Shown here: positions 17,840-24,809 of the stretch, in pieces | How the letters are laid out: every line of letters starts with the position of its first letter | Position numbering within the stretch: position 1 is the stretch's first letter | Assembly (NCBI GenBank): GCA_017886575.1 | Contig: JAGHJP010000060.1 | Location: forward strand, 1-36,562 | Length of the DNA: 36,562 nt | Reading direction: 5' to 3' | Source: Clostridia bacterium | Lineage (GTDB): Bacteria > Bacillota > Clostridia > Christensenellales > Borkfalkiaceae | Program-made: the position numbers and the translations under genes | Notes under the pieces: model-generated | Databases searched by the model: none | What the model was told of the DNA's origin: nothing | What the model saw: only the letters and a program-made list of their open reading frames with translations

Positions 17840-18874
17840 ATGAAACTCATCACCTTTGCGGTGCCCAGCTATAATTCGCAGGATTACATGCGGCACTGCA
17901 TCGACACTCTTTTGACGGGCGGCGACGAGGTGGAGATCGTCATCGTCAACGACGGCTCCAAGGACGATACGGGCGCCATTGCCGACGAATATGCGGCGAA
18001 ATATCCCGACATCGTCGTTCCCGTGCACCAGGTAAACGGGGGGCACGGTTCGGGCGTCAACGCGGGCATGGATCGGGCGAAAGGGCTCTATTATAAGGTC
18101 GTCGATTCGGACGACTGGCTGGACACCGACGCCTTGAAGACCGTTCTCGGTACCATCCGTGCGCATGTGCAGGCGGGCGAAGGGGCCGATCTCTATATCT
18201 GCAATTTTGTCTACGAACATGTGTCGGACGGCACGTCCTACGTCAGTCATTACCGCAAAAAAATGCCCGTCGGCCGTTTCTTCGGCTGGGACGAGGTCAA
18301 ATCTTTCACCAAGTGGGAAATGCTGCTCATGCACTCCCTCATCTATCGCACAGAGGCGCTCCGCGCAAGCGGCATCCGCCTGCCCGAACACACCTTCTAT
18401 GTGGACAACTTGTTTTCCTATCAGCCGTTGCCCTGCATGAAGAAACTTTATTACGTCGACGTCGACCTTTACCGCTATTTTATCGGCAGAAGCGATCAGT
18501 CGGTCAACGTGGACAACATGACCAAGCGTTACGAACAGCAGATCCGTGTCATGCGGCTGATGACGGACGCCTATACTTACGACTACATCCGTTCGCAGAA
18601 GAAGGGCTTGCGCAAATACATGTTCCATGCGCTGGGCGCCATCATGATGAACACCATTTTTTTCACGGCGGGCGGCAAGGATAACAGGGAAACGCGCAAG
18701 GAAAAGCTGGACGAACTCTGGCGGCACATCAAAGAGCGGGACAAGAAATTGTATAAAAAACTTCGTTACCGTTCCCTGCCCGCCATCATCAGCTGGATGC
18801 CCTTCGGCATCCGCGGCGCGGTCTCGGCGGCGGGATATAAATTCCTCTGCAAATTCGTCAAACTCGGACAGTAA
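17840..18874 (+). CDS. Family 2 glycosyltransferase
   Basis: A 344-residue GT-A glycosyltransferase that transfers a sugar from a nucleotide donor. The N-terminal FAVPSYNSQDYMRHCIDTLL block, the VIVNDGSKDDTG donor-binding word and the metal-binding DSDDW near residue 95 define the family. There is no membrane segment strong enough to call, so it is probably a soluble or peripheral enzyme making a surface glycan. I chose ATG 17840 with GAGGAAAAG upstream; the longer start at 17795 lies inside a terminator hairpin. The ROK kinase follows after 21 bases and is probably cotranscribed. The acceptor and sugar cannot be read from the sequence. Confidence 0.9.
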   Translation: MKLITFAVPSYNSQDYMRHCIDTLLTGGDEVEIVIVNDGSKDDTGAIADEYAAKYPDIVVPVHQVNGGHGSGVNAGMDRAKGLYYKVVDSDDWLDTDALKTVLGTIRAHVQAGEGADLYICNFVYEHVSDGTSYVSHYRKKMPVGRFFGWDEVKSFTKWEMLLMHSLIYRTEALRASGIRLPEHTFYVDNLFSYQPLPCMKKLYYVDVDLYRYFIGRSDQSVNVDNMTKRYEQQIRVMRLMTDAYTYDYIRSQKKGLRKYMFHALGAIMMNTIFFTAGGKDNRETRKEKLDELWRHIKERDKKLYKKLRYRSLPAIISWMPFGIRGAVSAAGYKFLCKFVKLGQ

Positions 18875-18895
18875 ATCAACCATAGGAGAGAAGTT

Positions 18896-19837
18896 ATGAA
18901 AACATATATCGGTTTCGACATCGGCGGCACATTCGTCAAGGGCGGCATCGTCGAGGAGAACGGTAAACTGCTGGTATTCGACAGCATTCCCACGGACACG
19001 AAAAACATCGTCAGCGACCTTGCGGGGTTCACCAACAAACTCATCGACAAGGCGGGGCTGTCGCGCGACAAGATCGCGGGCATCGGCCTGGGCATCCCGG
19101 GCATGATCGACTCGGAAAACGGCGTGGTCACGTTTGCGGGCAACCTCGATTGGAAGAATTTTGCCATCGGCTATGAACTCAGCGCAGTGACGGGCTATGT
19201 CGTCAAGATCACCAACGACGCCAACGCGGCGGCGCTCGGCGAGGCCCGCTTCGGCGCGGGCAAGGAATACACCGACAGCATTTTGGTCACCCTCGGCACG
19301 GGCGTGGGCGGCGGCATTGTCATCGACGGCAAACTGTTCTCGGGCAGGCATTCCCAGGGCGGCGAGATCGGGCACATGGTCATCGAGCGCGGGGGATTGA
19401 AATGCACCTGCGGCCGCCGCGGCTGTTTCGAGGTCTATTCTTCGGCGACCGCGCTCATCCGCGACACCAAGCGCGCCATGATCGAGAACGTCGATTCGGA
19501 GATGTGGCAGGACTATACGCCCGACACGGTGGACGGGCTGACGGCGTTTTCGCACGCCAAGACCGACCGCACGGCGGCGAAGATCATCGAGAATTACGAA
19601 AATAACCTCGTCTGCGGCCTGGTCAACCTTGCCAACATTTTCCGCCCCGACGTCATCATGCTGGGCGGCGGCATTGCCAACCAGGGCGAAAACCTCACCA
19701 AACCCGTGCAAAAGAAGTTTGACAGCGAGCTCTTCGCCCACGGTCTGGGCGTGGCGGTGCCCATCGTCAAGGCGTCCCTCGGCAACAAGGCGGGCGTCAT
19801 GGGCGCGGCGGCTTACGCCATGGACGAGATCAAGTAA
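18896..19837 (+). CDS. ROK-family sugar kinase (glucokinase-like)
   Basis: A 313-residue kinase of the ROK group. It opens with the ATP-binding loop YIGFDIGGTFVKGGIV, contains the substrate block GLGIPGMIDSENG, the NDANAAALGEARFGAG segment, the GTGVGGGIVIDGKLFSG loop, and the zinc-binding CTCGRRGCFE signature. The lack of an N-terminal DNA-binding domain means it is a kinase, not a ROK repressor. The most likely substrate is glucose or a related hexose, which would fit the GH3 beta-glucosidase 2.4 kb upstream. AGGAGAG precedes ATG 18896. A strong terminator at 19929-19957 ends the unit. Confidence 0.93.
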   Translation: MKTYIGFDIGGTFVKGGIVEENGKLLVFDSIPTDTKNIVSDLAGFTNKLIDKAGLSRDKIAGIGLGIPGMIDSENGVVTFAGNLDWKNFAIGYELSAVTGYVVKITNDANAAALGEARFGAGKEYTDSILVTLGTGVGGGIVIDGKLFSGRHSQGGEIGHMVIERGGLKCTCGRRGCFEVYSSATALIRDTKRAMIENVDSEMWQDYTPDTVDGLTAFSHAKTDRTAAKIIENYENNLVCGLVNLANIFRPDVIMLGGGIANQGENLTKPVQKKFDSELFAHGLGVAVPIVKASLGNKAGVMGAAAYAMDEIK

Positions 19838-19928
19838 CTTTTCCCGCACCGTTGCGGGGCAGAACAGCGGCCTCATTTTTTGTGGAACGACGGGAAGACC
19901 GGACGAGATGATGAATGGGGCGGCGCGG

Positions 19929-19961
19929 GGCGCGGCGGATAAACGATCCGCCGCGCCTTTT
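19929..19961 (+). terminator. Intrinsic terminator after the ROK kinase
   Basis: A perfect 12-base stem (GGCGCGGCGGAT with ATCCGCCGCGCC) around AAACG, followed by TTTTCTC. It lies about 90 bases past the ROK stop codon. Confidence 0.8.
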
Positions 19962-19975
19962 CTCATCCTTTTTCC

Positions 19976-19995
19976 CATTCGTTGCGGGCATGCCC
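19976..19995. repeat. Dispersed GGGCATGCCC motif in a convergent gap
   Basis: CATT (in place of CGTT), six bases, then the exact palindrome GGGCATGCCC at 19986-19995. It lies between the facing terminators of two converging genes. Confidence 0.55.
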
Positions 19996-20096
19996 GTTCG
20001 TTTTCGGGCAGGCGCCGTTTCCGTCGTGTTTTGTCCTTTTCCGCTCCGAAGCTCGTCCCCCTCCCCGCGATGTGCCGCGGGGGGGACAGCATATTT

Positions 20097-20134
20097 TTTA
20101 TAAAAAAACGGGTCCGAACAAAGTCCGGATCCGT
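20097..20134 (-). terminator. Intrinsic terminator after ferritin
   Basis: Minus strand stem ACGGATCCG with CGGACCCGT (one mismatch), followed by TTTTTTTATAAAAAA. It lies about 90 bases past the ferritin stop. Confidence 0.75.
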
Positions 20135-20220
20135 TTTCAAGCGTTTCGGCAGAGATGCCAGCGCGGCACGCCGCGCGGGCGAAAAAGCGCCTTTCGGACA
20201 GGCGAATGCTGCAACTGTCC

Positions 20221-20739
20221 TTACATGGCGGGCGCGTTGGCGGAAGGGGTGTAGACGCGGGCGGCAAGTTCCTGGTTGAGGGCGTACAGTCCCTTGGCGT
20301 CGTAGCCGAACATCTTCATCTTTTTGATGAGGTCCTCGGCGTTCTTTTCCTCTTCGCCCTGCTCCTTGATGAACCAATCCAAAAATTGCATTGTCTTGAA
20401 ATCCCTCAGGTCGAACGCGGCGGCGTAAATGGCATTGAGGAGGGAGGTGACGTACTGTTCGTGTTCCAGCCCCGCGTTGAGCGGATCGATGGCGGCGGCG
20501 AACGTCTTGTCGGGCTTTGCGACGGCGCCGAAGGTCACGCGCACGCCGTTGTCGATGAGGTAACGGCGCATCATCATGGCATGGTCGCGCTCCTCCTGCG
20601 CCTGCACTTCATACCAATGGGCAAATCCGTCCAGCCCTTCGTCTGCATAATAGTTGGCGAAATCCAGGTAGAGGTATGCCGAGTAAAATTCCTTGTTCAC
20701 CTGTTCGTTCAGAAGATTTGCGATTTTTTTGTCTAACAT
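20221..20739 (-). CDS. ftnA: Ferritin (non-haem, FtnA-like)
   Basis: A 172-residue iron-storage subunit that oxidises Fe2+ and stores it as mineral in a 24-subunit shell. Ferroxidase residues are visible: Glu17 in NEQVNKEFYSAYLYLD, and Glu50 and His53 in EVQAQEERDHAM; further acidic ligands lie in the LEHEQYVT and WFIKEQGEEEK segments. The absence of a haem-binding methionine context and the overall plan fit bacterial ferritin, not bacterioferritin or Dps. ATG 20739 has GGAGG six bases upstream; the longer frame to 20790 is not needed. The gene is divergent from the haemolysin III gene, with its own TATAAT promoter. Confidence 0.96.
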   Translation of the reverse strand: MLDKKIANLLNEQVNKEFYSAYLYLDFANYYADEGLDGFAHWYEVQAQEERDHAMMMRRYLIDNGVRVTFGAVAKPDKTFAAAIDPLNAGLEHEQYVTSLLNAIYAAAFDLRDFKTMQFLDWFIKEQGEEEKNAEDLIKKMKMFGYDAKGLYALNQELAARVYTPSANAPAM

Positions 20740-20778
20740 AAAAAACCTCCGTAAAGTTAAATTTTTCTTGTCACCGAT

Positions 20779-20807
20779 ATTATAGTACATGCGTTCCCGA
20801 AAATCAA
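20779..20807 (-). promoter_or_regulatory. Promoter of ferritin
   Basis: Minus strand TTGATT (20802-20807), 17-base spacer, TATAAT (20779-20784), about 40 bases before the start codon. Confidence 0.7.
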
Positions 20808-20879
20808 ACGAATGCGCGGCGTTGGGGAAAATATTTTCCCTTTTTGTCCGGATGCCCGTCTTTTCGGCGTCCTTTCTGC

Positions 20880-20902
20880 AAACTCTACCCGCAGTAGAGT
20901 TT
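20880..20902. repeat. Perfect inverted repeat AAACTCTAC-N5-GTAGAGTTT
   Basis: Nine-base arms around CCGCA, followed on + by AGTTTTTCTTTG. It could be an operator in the ferritin-haemolysin III spacer or a weak terminator. No known iron-regulator consensus was matched. Confidence 0.6.
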
Positions 20903-21310
20903 AGTTTTTCTTTGTAGAGCGCGTTTTTACCCCGATAGAAATTTTCTCGGAAACAGGAGAGGGGAAAAATACATCGGTAGGTAGTAAAATCCGCCGCGGC
21001 GGTCTATAATAATAGGCGTAAGGGGCGGAAGGCCGCGCAGGCGGCTCCGCCGCAGGGAAGGCAGACTTGCGAGAAGGCGGTCGTTGCCCGCGGCAAGCGT
21101 GCGATCCCTGCCCCCTGACCCTTCGGCGCCGACCGCTGCGCGGCGGCCTTGCGAAAGCGCCGCAAAGACGGGCGTTGCAAGGGTGATCGGGGGAAGAAAG
21201 GGGAACGCGGGAATATAATAAAAGGGAAAGCCCGACGGGGCGCCGCCGAAAGCGGCGGGAACAAGAACCGATCAAGATAAAACAAAGAACAAAACAGGAG
21301 GTAAAGTCAT

Positions 21311-22021
21311 ATGAGAGAAAAAACCATGGGCGGCATGCCCGCCCGCGACATCGGAATCAGGGAGTCAAAAGCGGCAAGGCAGCCGGTGTACACCAAGGGG
21401 GAGGAACTGTTCAACGCCGTTTCGCACATCGTGGGCGCGGGGCTGGGCGTGCTCTTCTGCATCGCGTCCTTCCTCGTCGCGTCGCGCGATCCGTCCGTCA
21501 ACAAGTACGTCGCGGCGGGCATATATTCCTTCACGGTCATCGCGCTGTACACGATGAGCGCGCTCTATCACTTTCTGCCCCAGGGCACGGCGAAGCGCAT
21601 CTTCCGCATCTTTGACCATTGCTCCATTTTCCTGCTGATCGCGGGTTGCTACACGCCCTTCTGCCTCGTCGCCTTCTGGTCGCTGCCCGTCGGCAAGATC
21701 ATCTTTGCGGTGGAATGGGGGCTCGCTCTCCTCGGCATCACCTTCAACGCCATCAACATGGAGTGGAAGGCGGTCAAGGTGATCAGCCACATCAGTTACG
21801 TCGTCATGGGCTGGATGATCGTATTCATTCTGCCGATCTTCCTGGACAGCGTTTCTCTGGCGTGTTTCCTGTGGCTGCTGGCGGGCGGCGTGTTCTATAC
21901 AGTGGGCATCGTCTTTTACGCTCTCGGCCGCAAAAAGAGTTACATGCACTGCATTTGGCACGTCTTTGTCCTGCTCGGCAGCGTCTTTCAGTTCGTAAGC
22001 ATCATTTTGTTGCTGCTGTGA
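21311..22021 (+). CDS. Haemolysin III / PAQR-family membrane protein
   Basis: A 236-residue protein with seven membrane helices. The family words are all present: EELFNAVSHIVG after the first loop, SALYHF, the DHCSIFLLIAGCYTPF block and YMHCIWHVFVLLGS near the end; the conserved His and Asp residues form the zinc site of this hydrolase-like fold. Bacterial members are called haemolysin III, but the true role is unclear and lipid or membrane homeostasis is suspected. AGGAGG lies nine bases before ATG 21311. The gene ends at a strong terminator (22056-22088). The N-terminal 25 residues are longer than usual for the family; no later start has a better ribosome site. Confidence 0.93.
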   Translation: MREKTMGGMPARDIGIRESKAARQPVYTKGEELFNAVSHIVGAGLGVLFCIASFLVASRDPSVNKYVAAGIYSFTVIALYTMSALYHFLPQGTAKRIFRIFDHCSIFLLIAGCYTPFCLVAFWSLPVGKIIFAVEWGLALLGITFNAINMEWKAVKVISHISYVVMGWMIVFILPIFLDSVSLACFLWLLAGGVFYTVGIVFYALGRKKSYMHCIWHVFVLLGSVFQFVSIILLLL

Positions 22022-22055
22022 CGTGAGAACGCGTTTCTCAAAAAAATGACAAAAC

Positions 22056-22088
22056 AAACCCCCGACGTTGACTGACGTCGGGGGTTTT
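22056..22088 (+). terminator. Strong intrinsic terminator after haemolysin III
   Basis: A 13-base stem (AAACCCCCGACGT with ACGTCGGGGGTTT) around TGACTG, ending in TTTT. The A-rich left side lets it work on the other strand as well. Confidence 0.9.
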
Positions 22089-22327
22089 GCGTCCTGTCGG
22101 ATGGGGGTAGTATTTCCGCTCTGCGTCCGAGGCGAAGGAAGGGGAATTTGCGTGCCGTCTTTGCGAAAAGGGGGGTATGTATAAAACCTTTCCGCGCGCC
22201 GGAATGCCGCGTTTCCCGTCCGCATCGCGTCAGGCGTTCAGAGCGCCGCGCCCGCCATAGGCCCGGGGCGGTCGATCGGAACGGCAACAAATAGGGGAGA
22301 GTGTCAGCTCTCTTCCGTGTCCGTGCG

Positions 22328-22337
22328 GGGCATGCCC
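22328..22337. repeat. Dispersed GGGCATGCCC motif in a convergent gap
   Basis: Exact palindrome, preceded by GTGTCCGTGCG, which resembles the TTCGTTGCG upstream half of the other copies with one extra G. Confidence 0.5.
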
Positions 22338-22460
22338 GCGTTCGGCTTGTTTCAGCCGATGCAACTTACCGTCATGCCGCTGCCGCCGGGGGTAACCGAC
22401 GGGCGGCCGTTTATTTTTTCCAACACCCTTCTTTCTTGCCTCGGGGGTCCGCGCCGTCGC

Positions 22461-22557
22461 CGCAAATCGGGGTAATTTTTCTTTGCGTGCGCCCGTGTCC
22501 GCGTACCGCGCTCTTCCGTCCGTACATCGCGCAAAACGGGATAGTTATTTTTTGCGC
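22461..22557. repeat. Two related interrupted palindromes
   Basis: CGCAAA (22461-22466) pairs with TTTGCG (22482-22487), and GCGCAAAA (22529-22536) pairs with TTTTGCGC (22550-22557). The insides also resemble each other (CGGGGTAATTTTT and CGGGATAGTTATT). They may be two copies of a small repeat or protein-binding site. Confidence 0.45.
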
Positions 22558-22649
22558 TCTGCCGTTCGGCCCGCCGTAATCGTCCGGACAGCCGGTGCAG
22601 GACCTCATCTTTTCACGGGGTAGTGTAAGGTCGAAGTGTCTTTATATCT

Positions 22650-23798
22650 TCACGCTTCGTCTACGTCGAGGGATATTTCGACGCCCGCCCGCGTGAAGTG
22701 CAGAATGTTATTCGCATATCCTCCGCCCGCCGTAGTGTGTCCGCTCAGATGCAGGAACGCCCATTCGGTCGGCGTGTCGGGGTCCGTCTCGGGCATCAGC
22801 GCGCCGAGGGTGTAGTCGTGATTTGCCACATAGTCAAAGGTCACGGTCACAGTGCCGCGTTCGATGTCGGCGGCAGCAAATTCGATGCGGACGCCTTCGC
22901 TCAGGCGCACGATCTTGTAATTATCGTCCGCAATGCCCTCCACGGTGTATTGCAGTCCGTCCCAATCCATGCCCTGGCAGAGTATGCCGTCATAGAAATC
23001 GAGGATCTGAACGGCGAACGTGTCGTGATCGTTCTCCACCGCGGAAAAATCGAACTCGATCGTTTCCTCCCAGGTCGTGACCTCGAACTCTTCCGCCTTG
23101 ACCACTTCTATTCTCTTGACGATCGTGGCGTTTTTCGAGGATACGCTGTTGTCCTGGATGTGCAGGGTGATGTAGGCGACGCCTTCGTTCGCTTTGGTCA
23201 CGTCTATGTCAACGCTGCCCGAATCGATGAACGTGCCGTCGCCGCTGAAAGAAAGCGCCAAGGCGTCGTCGGGAATGACCGATTGATCGGAAGAGGCGAC
23301 GTATGTACGGCTCGAAGCGGCGGGACTTTGCACGGTCTCGTCAAATTCGAACCGCAGGGGTACTTCGTAGCCGCCCGCCACGGGCACGATCTGGTCGGGG
23401 ACTTTTGTTTCCCACGAAAGGAAATCGTCCGAAAGCGTTTCGCTGTACGTTCCCAGGGTCACCTGCACGGTCACGTTCTCTGCGCCCATCGTCCAGGTGA
23501 AGGTGTTTTTGTTCGTCTGCGTCCCTTCTTCTCCGTTGAACGTCAGCGTTTCGAGATATTTTTCCGGGTCGGTGATCTCCACGGTGACCGTCACCGTTTC
23601 GCCCTCTTTCGCCCCGTATTTATCGGGGGTAATTTCCGCGCCCGCCACCGGCGTCACGGTCACGATGTACGTTTCGCCGCCGCTGCTCGCGGGCGGCGTG
23701 TCGTCGGTGCAGGCTGCCGCAAACAGCCCGAACGCAACGCATGTCGCCGCGGCAAGGACTGCCGCAAACGCCCGTCTGATTTTTCTGTGAAAGCCCAT
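22650..23798 (-). CDS. Secreted lipoprotein with a repeat-type beta domain, function unknown
   Basis: A 382-residue protein with a lipoprotein signal: positive start MGFHRKIRRA, a hydrophobic stretch, then lipobox FAAAC with Cys30, so it is anchored to the outer face of the membrane. After a short linker, the segment IVTVTPVAGAEITPDKYGAKEGETVTVTVEI with a following LTFNG and a TWTM pair near 95 looks like the bacterial repeat domain of the InlB-B/Flg_new type found in Bacillota surface proteins. The remaining 280 residues are beta-rich and unrecognised. I chose ATG 23798 because GGAGG lies eight bases upstream; the longer frame start at 23894 sits at the transcription start of the promoter 23895-23923 and has no ribosome site. 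It is a single-gene unit next to the regulator and fibre locus. Confidence 0.8.
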   Translation of the reverse strand: MGFHRKIRRAFAAVLAAATCVAFGLFAAACTDDTPPASSGGETYIVTVTPVAGAEITPDKYGAKEGETVTVTVEITDPEKYLETLTFNGEEGTQTNKNTFTWTMGAENVTVQVTLGTYSETLSDDFLSWETKVPDQIVPVAGGYEVPLRFEFDETVQSPAASSRTYVASSDQSVIPDDALALSFSGDGTFIDSGSVDIDVTKANEGVAYITLHIQDNSVSSKNATIVKRIEVVKAEEFEVTTWEETIEFDFSAVENDHDTFAVQILDFYDGILCQGMDWDGLQYTVEGIADDNYKIVRLSEGVRIEFAAADIERGTVTVTFDYVANHDYTLGALMPETDPDTPTEWAFLHLSGHTTAGGGYANNILHFTRAGVEISLDVDEA

Positions 23799-24127
23799 CG
23801 GGGATGCCTCCGAAAGCGTACAGCAGATTTGCGCCCGCGAAGGGGAGCGCCGCTCCTCTTCTTGCGGGGGTCGCTCTGTCCGCTTTCCGATCATAGTATA
23901 CTATATTTTCCCTCTTTTGTCAATGGTTTGAAAGAAAATTTCTTAAAACGAAATTTTATAACGGTTTTGTGCCTCTTTCCGTTTTGTTGCAGTGCGGCCG
24001 AAGAGGGGGCAAAACACCAAGCCCATGTCCGCGGCAAACGGGCAAAGGAGAAGAGCGTGCGCAGAGAGAAAGAAGTCAAACAAAAAGGGGCGAAACCGCG
24101 GGCATGGATAATCTTTTTTTGTTCTTC
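23799..24127. other. Gap between the lipoprotein and the XRE regulator
   Basis: These 329 bases hold the lipoprotein leader and promoter, an AAAATTTC/GAAATTTT inverted repeat (23935-23957) and a half-type copy of the dispersed motif (GGGCATGGAT, 24100-24109). No coding region was found. Confidence 0.6.
23895..23923 (-). promoter_or_regulatory. SigA-type promoter of the lipoprotein gene
   Basis: Minus strand TTGACA (23918-23923), 17-base spacer, TATACT (23895-23900). The leader to ATG 23798 is about 90 bases. Confidence 0.85.
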
Positions 24128-24448
24128 TTACGATTTGCCGGAGGACGCCATGGTATTGACGATGTTTTCCACGGCTTCCTGCAACGGCGGCGGGAGTTTT
24201 TTGTAGTTCTCGAAAAATTCTTTCTCCCGCGGCGTCAGAGGTACGGTGTTCTCTTCTTCCGTAAAGAATTGGGCGAGCGTAATGCCCAGCGTGTTGCAGA
24301 TGATCTCCAGGTTGCGGATGGAGGGAACGGTCCCGCGGGAAAAAGTGTTCGCCAGCGTCGATTGGTTCAGTCCGGAAAGTTCTGCCAGCCTGTAAACGCT
24401 CATGTTCCGTTCCAAACGCAGTTTGTTCAGTTTTTCTATCACGTCCAT
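24128..24448 (-). CDS. XRE-family transcriptional regulator, SinR-like in size and context
   Basis: A 106-residue regulator. Residues 6-60 form a helix-turn-helix domain (LRLERNMSVYRLAELSGL then NQSTLANTFSRG as recognition region, and PSIRNLEIICNTLGITLAQFF). The last 40 residues (LTPREKEFFENYKKL, then LQEAVENIVNTMA) form a short helical tail typical of small clostridial XRE proteins. Start ATG 24448 has GAAAGGCGG upstream. It is divergent from the SipW/TasA-type locus and its promoter region overlaps that of the locus. In Bacillus subtilis the XRE protein SinR (111 residues) represses tapA-sipW-tasA, so a similar role is inferred here from size and position, not from close sequence similarity. 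Confidence 0.88.
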   Translation of the reverse strand: MDVIEKLNKLRLERNMSVYRLAELSGLNQSTLANTFSRGTVPSIRNLEIICNTLGITLAQFFTEEENTVPLTPREKEFFENYKKLPPPLQEAVENIVNTMASSGKS

Positions 24449-24478
24449 ATTGTTCAGCCGCCTTTCTTTTTTATTTTA

Positions 24479-24541
24479 CTATAAAAAAAATTATAGAATA
24501 AAGTATATTTGAGTTGACATTATAGTTAAATTATGCTATAA
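24479..24541. promoter_or_regulatory. Mirrored CTATAA/TTATAG words over the divergent promoter (candidate operators)
   Basis: CTATAA-N6-TTATAG at 24479-24496 overlaps a TATAAT on the minus strand (24490-24495) that could be the -10 box of the regulator gene. TTATAG-N10-CTATAA at 24520-24541 overlaps the spacer and -10 box of the locus promoter. A repressor binding both would control both genes. Confidence 0.5.
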
Positions 24542-24542
24542 T
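24514..24542 (+). promoter_or_regulatory. SigA-type promoter of the SipW/TasA-like locus
   Basis: TTGACA (24514-24519), 17-base spacer, TATAAT (24537-24542), both perfect. It predicts a leader of about 260 bases before the first gene, starting just before three tandem repeats. Confidence 0.9.
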
Positions 24543-24551
24543 ATAACCAAT

Positions 24552-24602
24552 GGAAAGGTATAATTTCCGGAAAGGTATAATTTCCGGAAAGGTATAATTT
24601 CT
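24552..24602. repeat. Three tandem 17-bp palindromic repeats
   Basis: Units 24552-24568, 24569-24585 and 24586-24602: the first two are identical, the third differs in its last base. Each unit is GGAAA, seven bases (GGTATAA), TTTCC, so it is an interrupted palindrome in itself. They begin about three bases past the expected transcription start. They may be operator sites or an RNA feature; each also contains TATAAT. Confidence 0.85.
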
Positions 24603-24809
24603 CGTTAAACTTAGTTGCTTATCGGGAAATTTTTGCGTTTTATGCGGAAAATCTGTCATGAAAACGGCGCTTCGCGCATAGAATGAAACGGGACAAGCCG
24701 TGCCGACCGTAAACGGGCGCGGAATGCGGTGAAATTCGGAAGAATTTTACCGCTTTGCGCGCCCGTCGGTCGGGTCCGCAAATCCGAGAAAAAGGGGTAC
24801 AATACACTC
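24603..24809 (+). promoter_or_regulatory. Long leader of the fibre-like locus with a strong hairpin
   Basis: The leader contains a long hairpin at 24713-24766: outer arms ACGGGCGCG and CGCGCCCGT, a small internal loop, and a 12-base inner stem (GCGGTGAAATTC with GAATTTTACCGC, one G-U pair) around GGAA. No T-run follows, so it is not a terminator. It matches no riboswitch known to me. Confidence 0.6.

Larger units (their letters stand above)
19838..20220. other. Convergent gap between the ROK kinase and ferritin
   Basis: These 383 bases hold a + terminator (19929-19957), the dispersed palindrome (19986-19995) and a - terminator (20097-20134). No coding region with a credible start was found. 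Confidence 0.7.
20740..21310. other. Spacer between ferritin and haemolysin III with promoters and structured GC-rich stretch
   Basis: These 571 bases hold the ferritin promoter, a perfect nine-base inverted repeat (20880-20902) followed by a T-rich stretch, and a GC-rich stretch (about 21004-21200) preceded by TATAAT that can fold into several stems. A second TATAAT near 21213 could serve the haemolysin III gene. No credible protein-coding frame was found. Confidence 0.6.
22022..22649. other. Convergent gap between haemolysin III and the lipoprotein gene
   Basis: These 628 bases hold the haemolysin III terminator, one exact dispersed palindrome (22328-22337), a small GAGAG-CTCTC hairpin near 22297-22312, and two similar interrupted palindromes (22461-22487 and 22529-22557). 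Frames here have no ribosome sites or recognisable products. It may be degenerate or carry a small RNA. Confidence 0.55.

Noticed and set aside
17642-20377. 911-residue open frame on - across the glycosyltransferase and ROK kinase genes
   Set aside because: Antisense shadow of two well-identified genes; no ribosome site and no recognisable domain.
20901-21275. 124-residue open frame on - in the ferritin-haemolysin III spacer
   Set aside because: Arg/Pro/Ser-rich composition, no ribosome site and no recognisable domain; typical chance frame in GC-rich non-coding DNA.
23799-23894. Longer N-terminus of the lipoprotein (ATG 23892-23894)
   Set aside because: That ATG falls at the transcription start predicted from the 23895-23923 promoter, and the lipoprotein signal begins at the later ATG, which has GGAGG.
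22698-24206. 502-residue open frame on + across the lipoprotein gene
   Set aside because: Antisense to a gene with a clear lipoprotein signal, ribosome site and promoter; the translated sequence has no domain and runs through a promoter and terminator region.
24552-24602. Short tandem repeats as a CRISPR array
   Set aside because: The 17-base units abut each other without spacers, and no cas gene is present.
24729-24809. Upstream GTG start for the first SipW-type peptidase
   Set aside because: It would place 27 extra residues without homology before the membrane helix, and the GTG sits in the stem of a leader hairpin; ATG 24810 has its own ribosome site.
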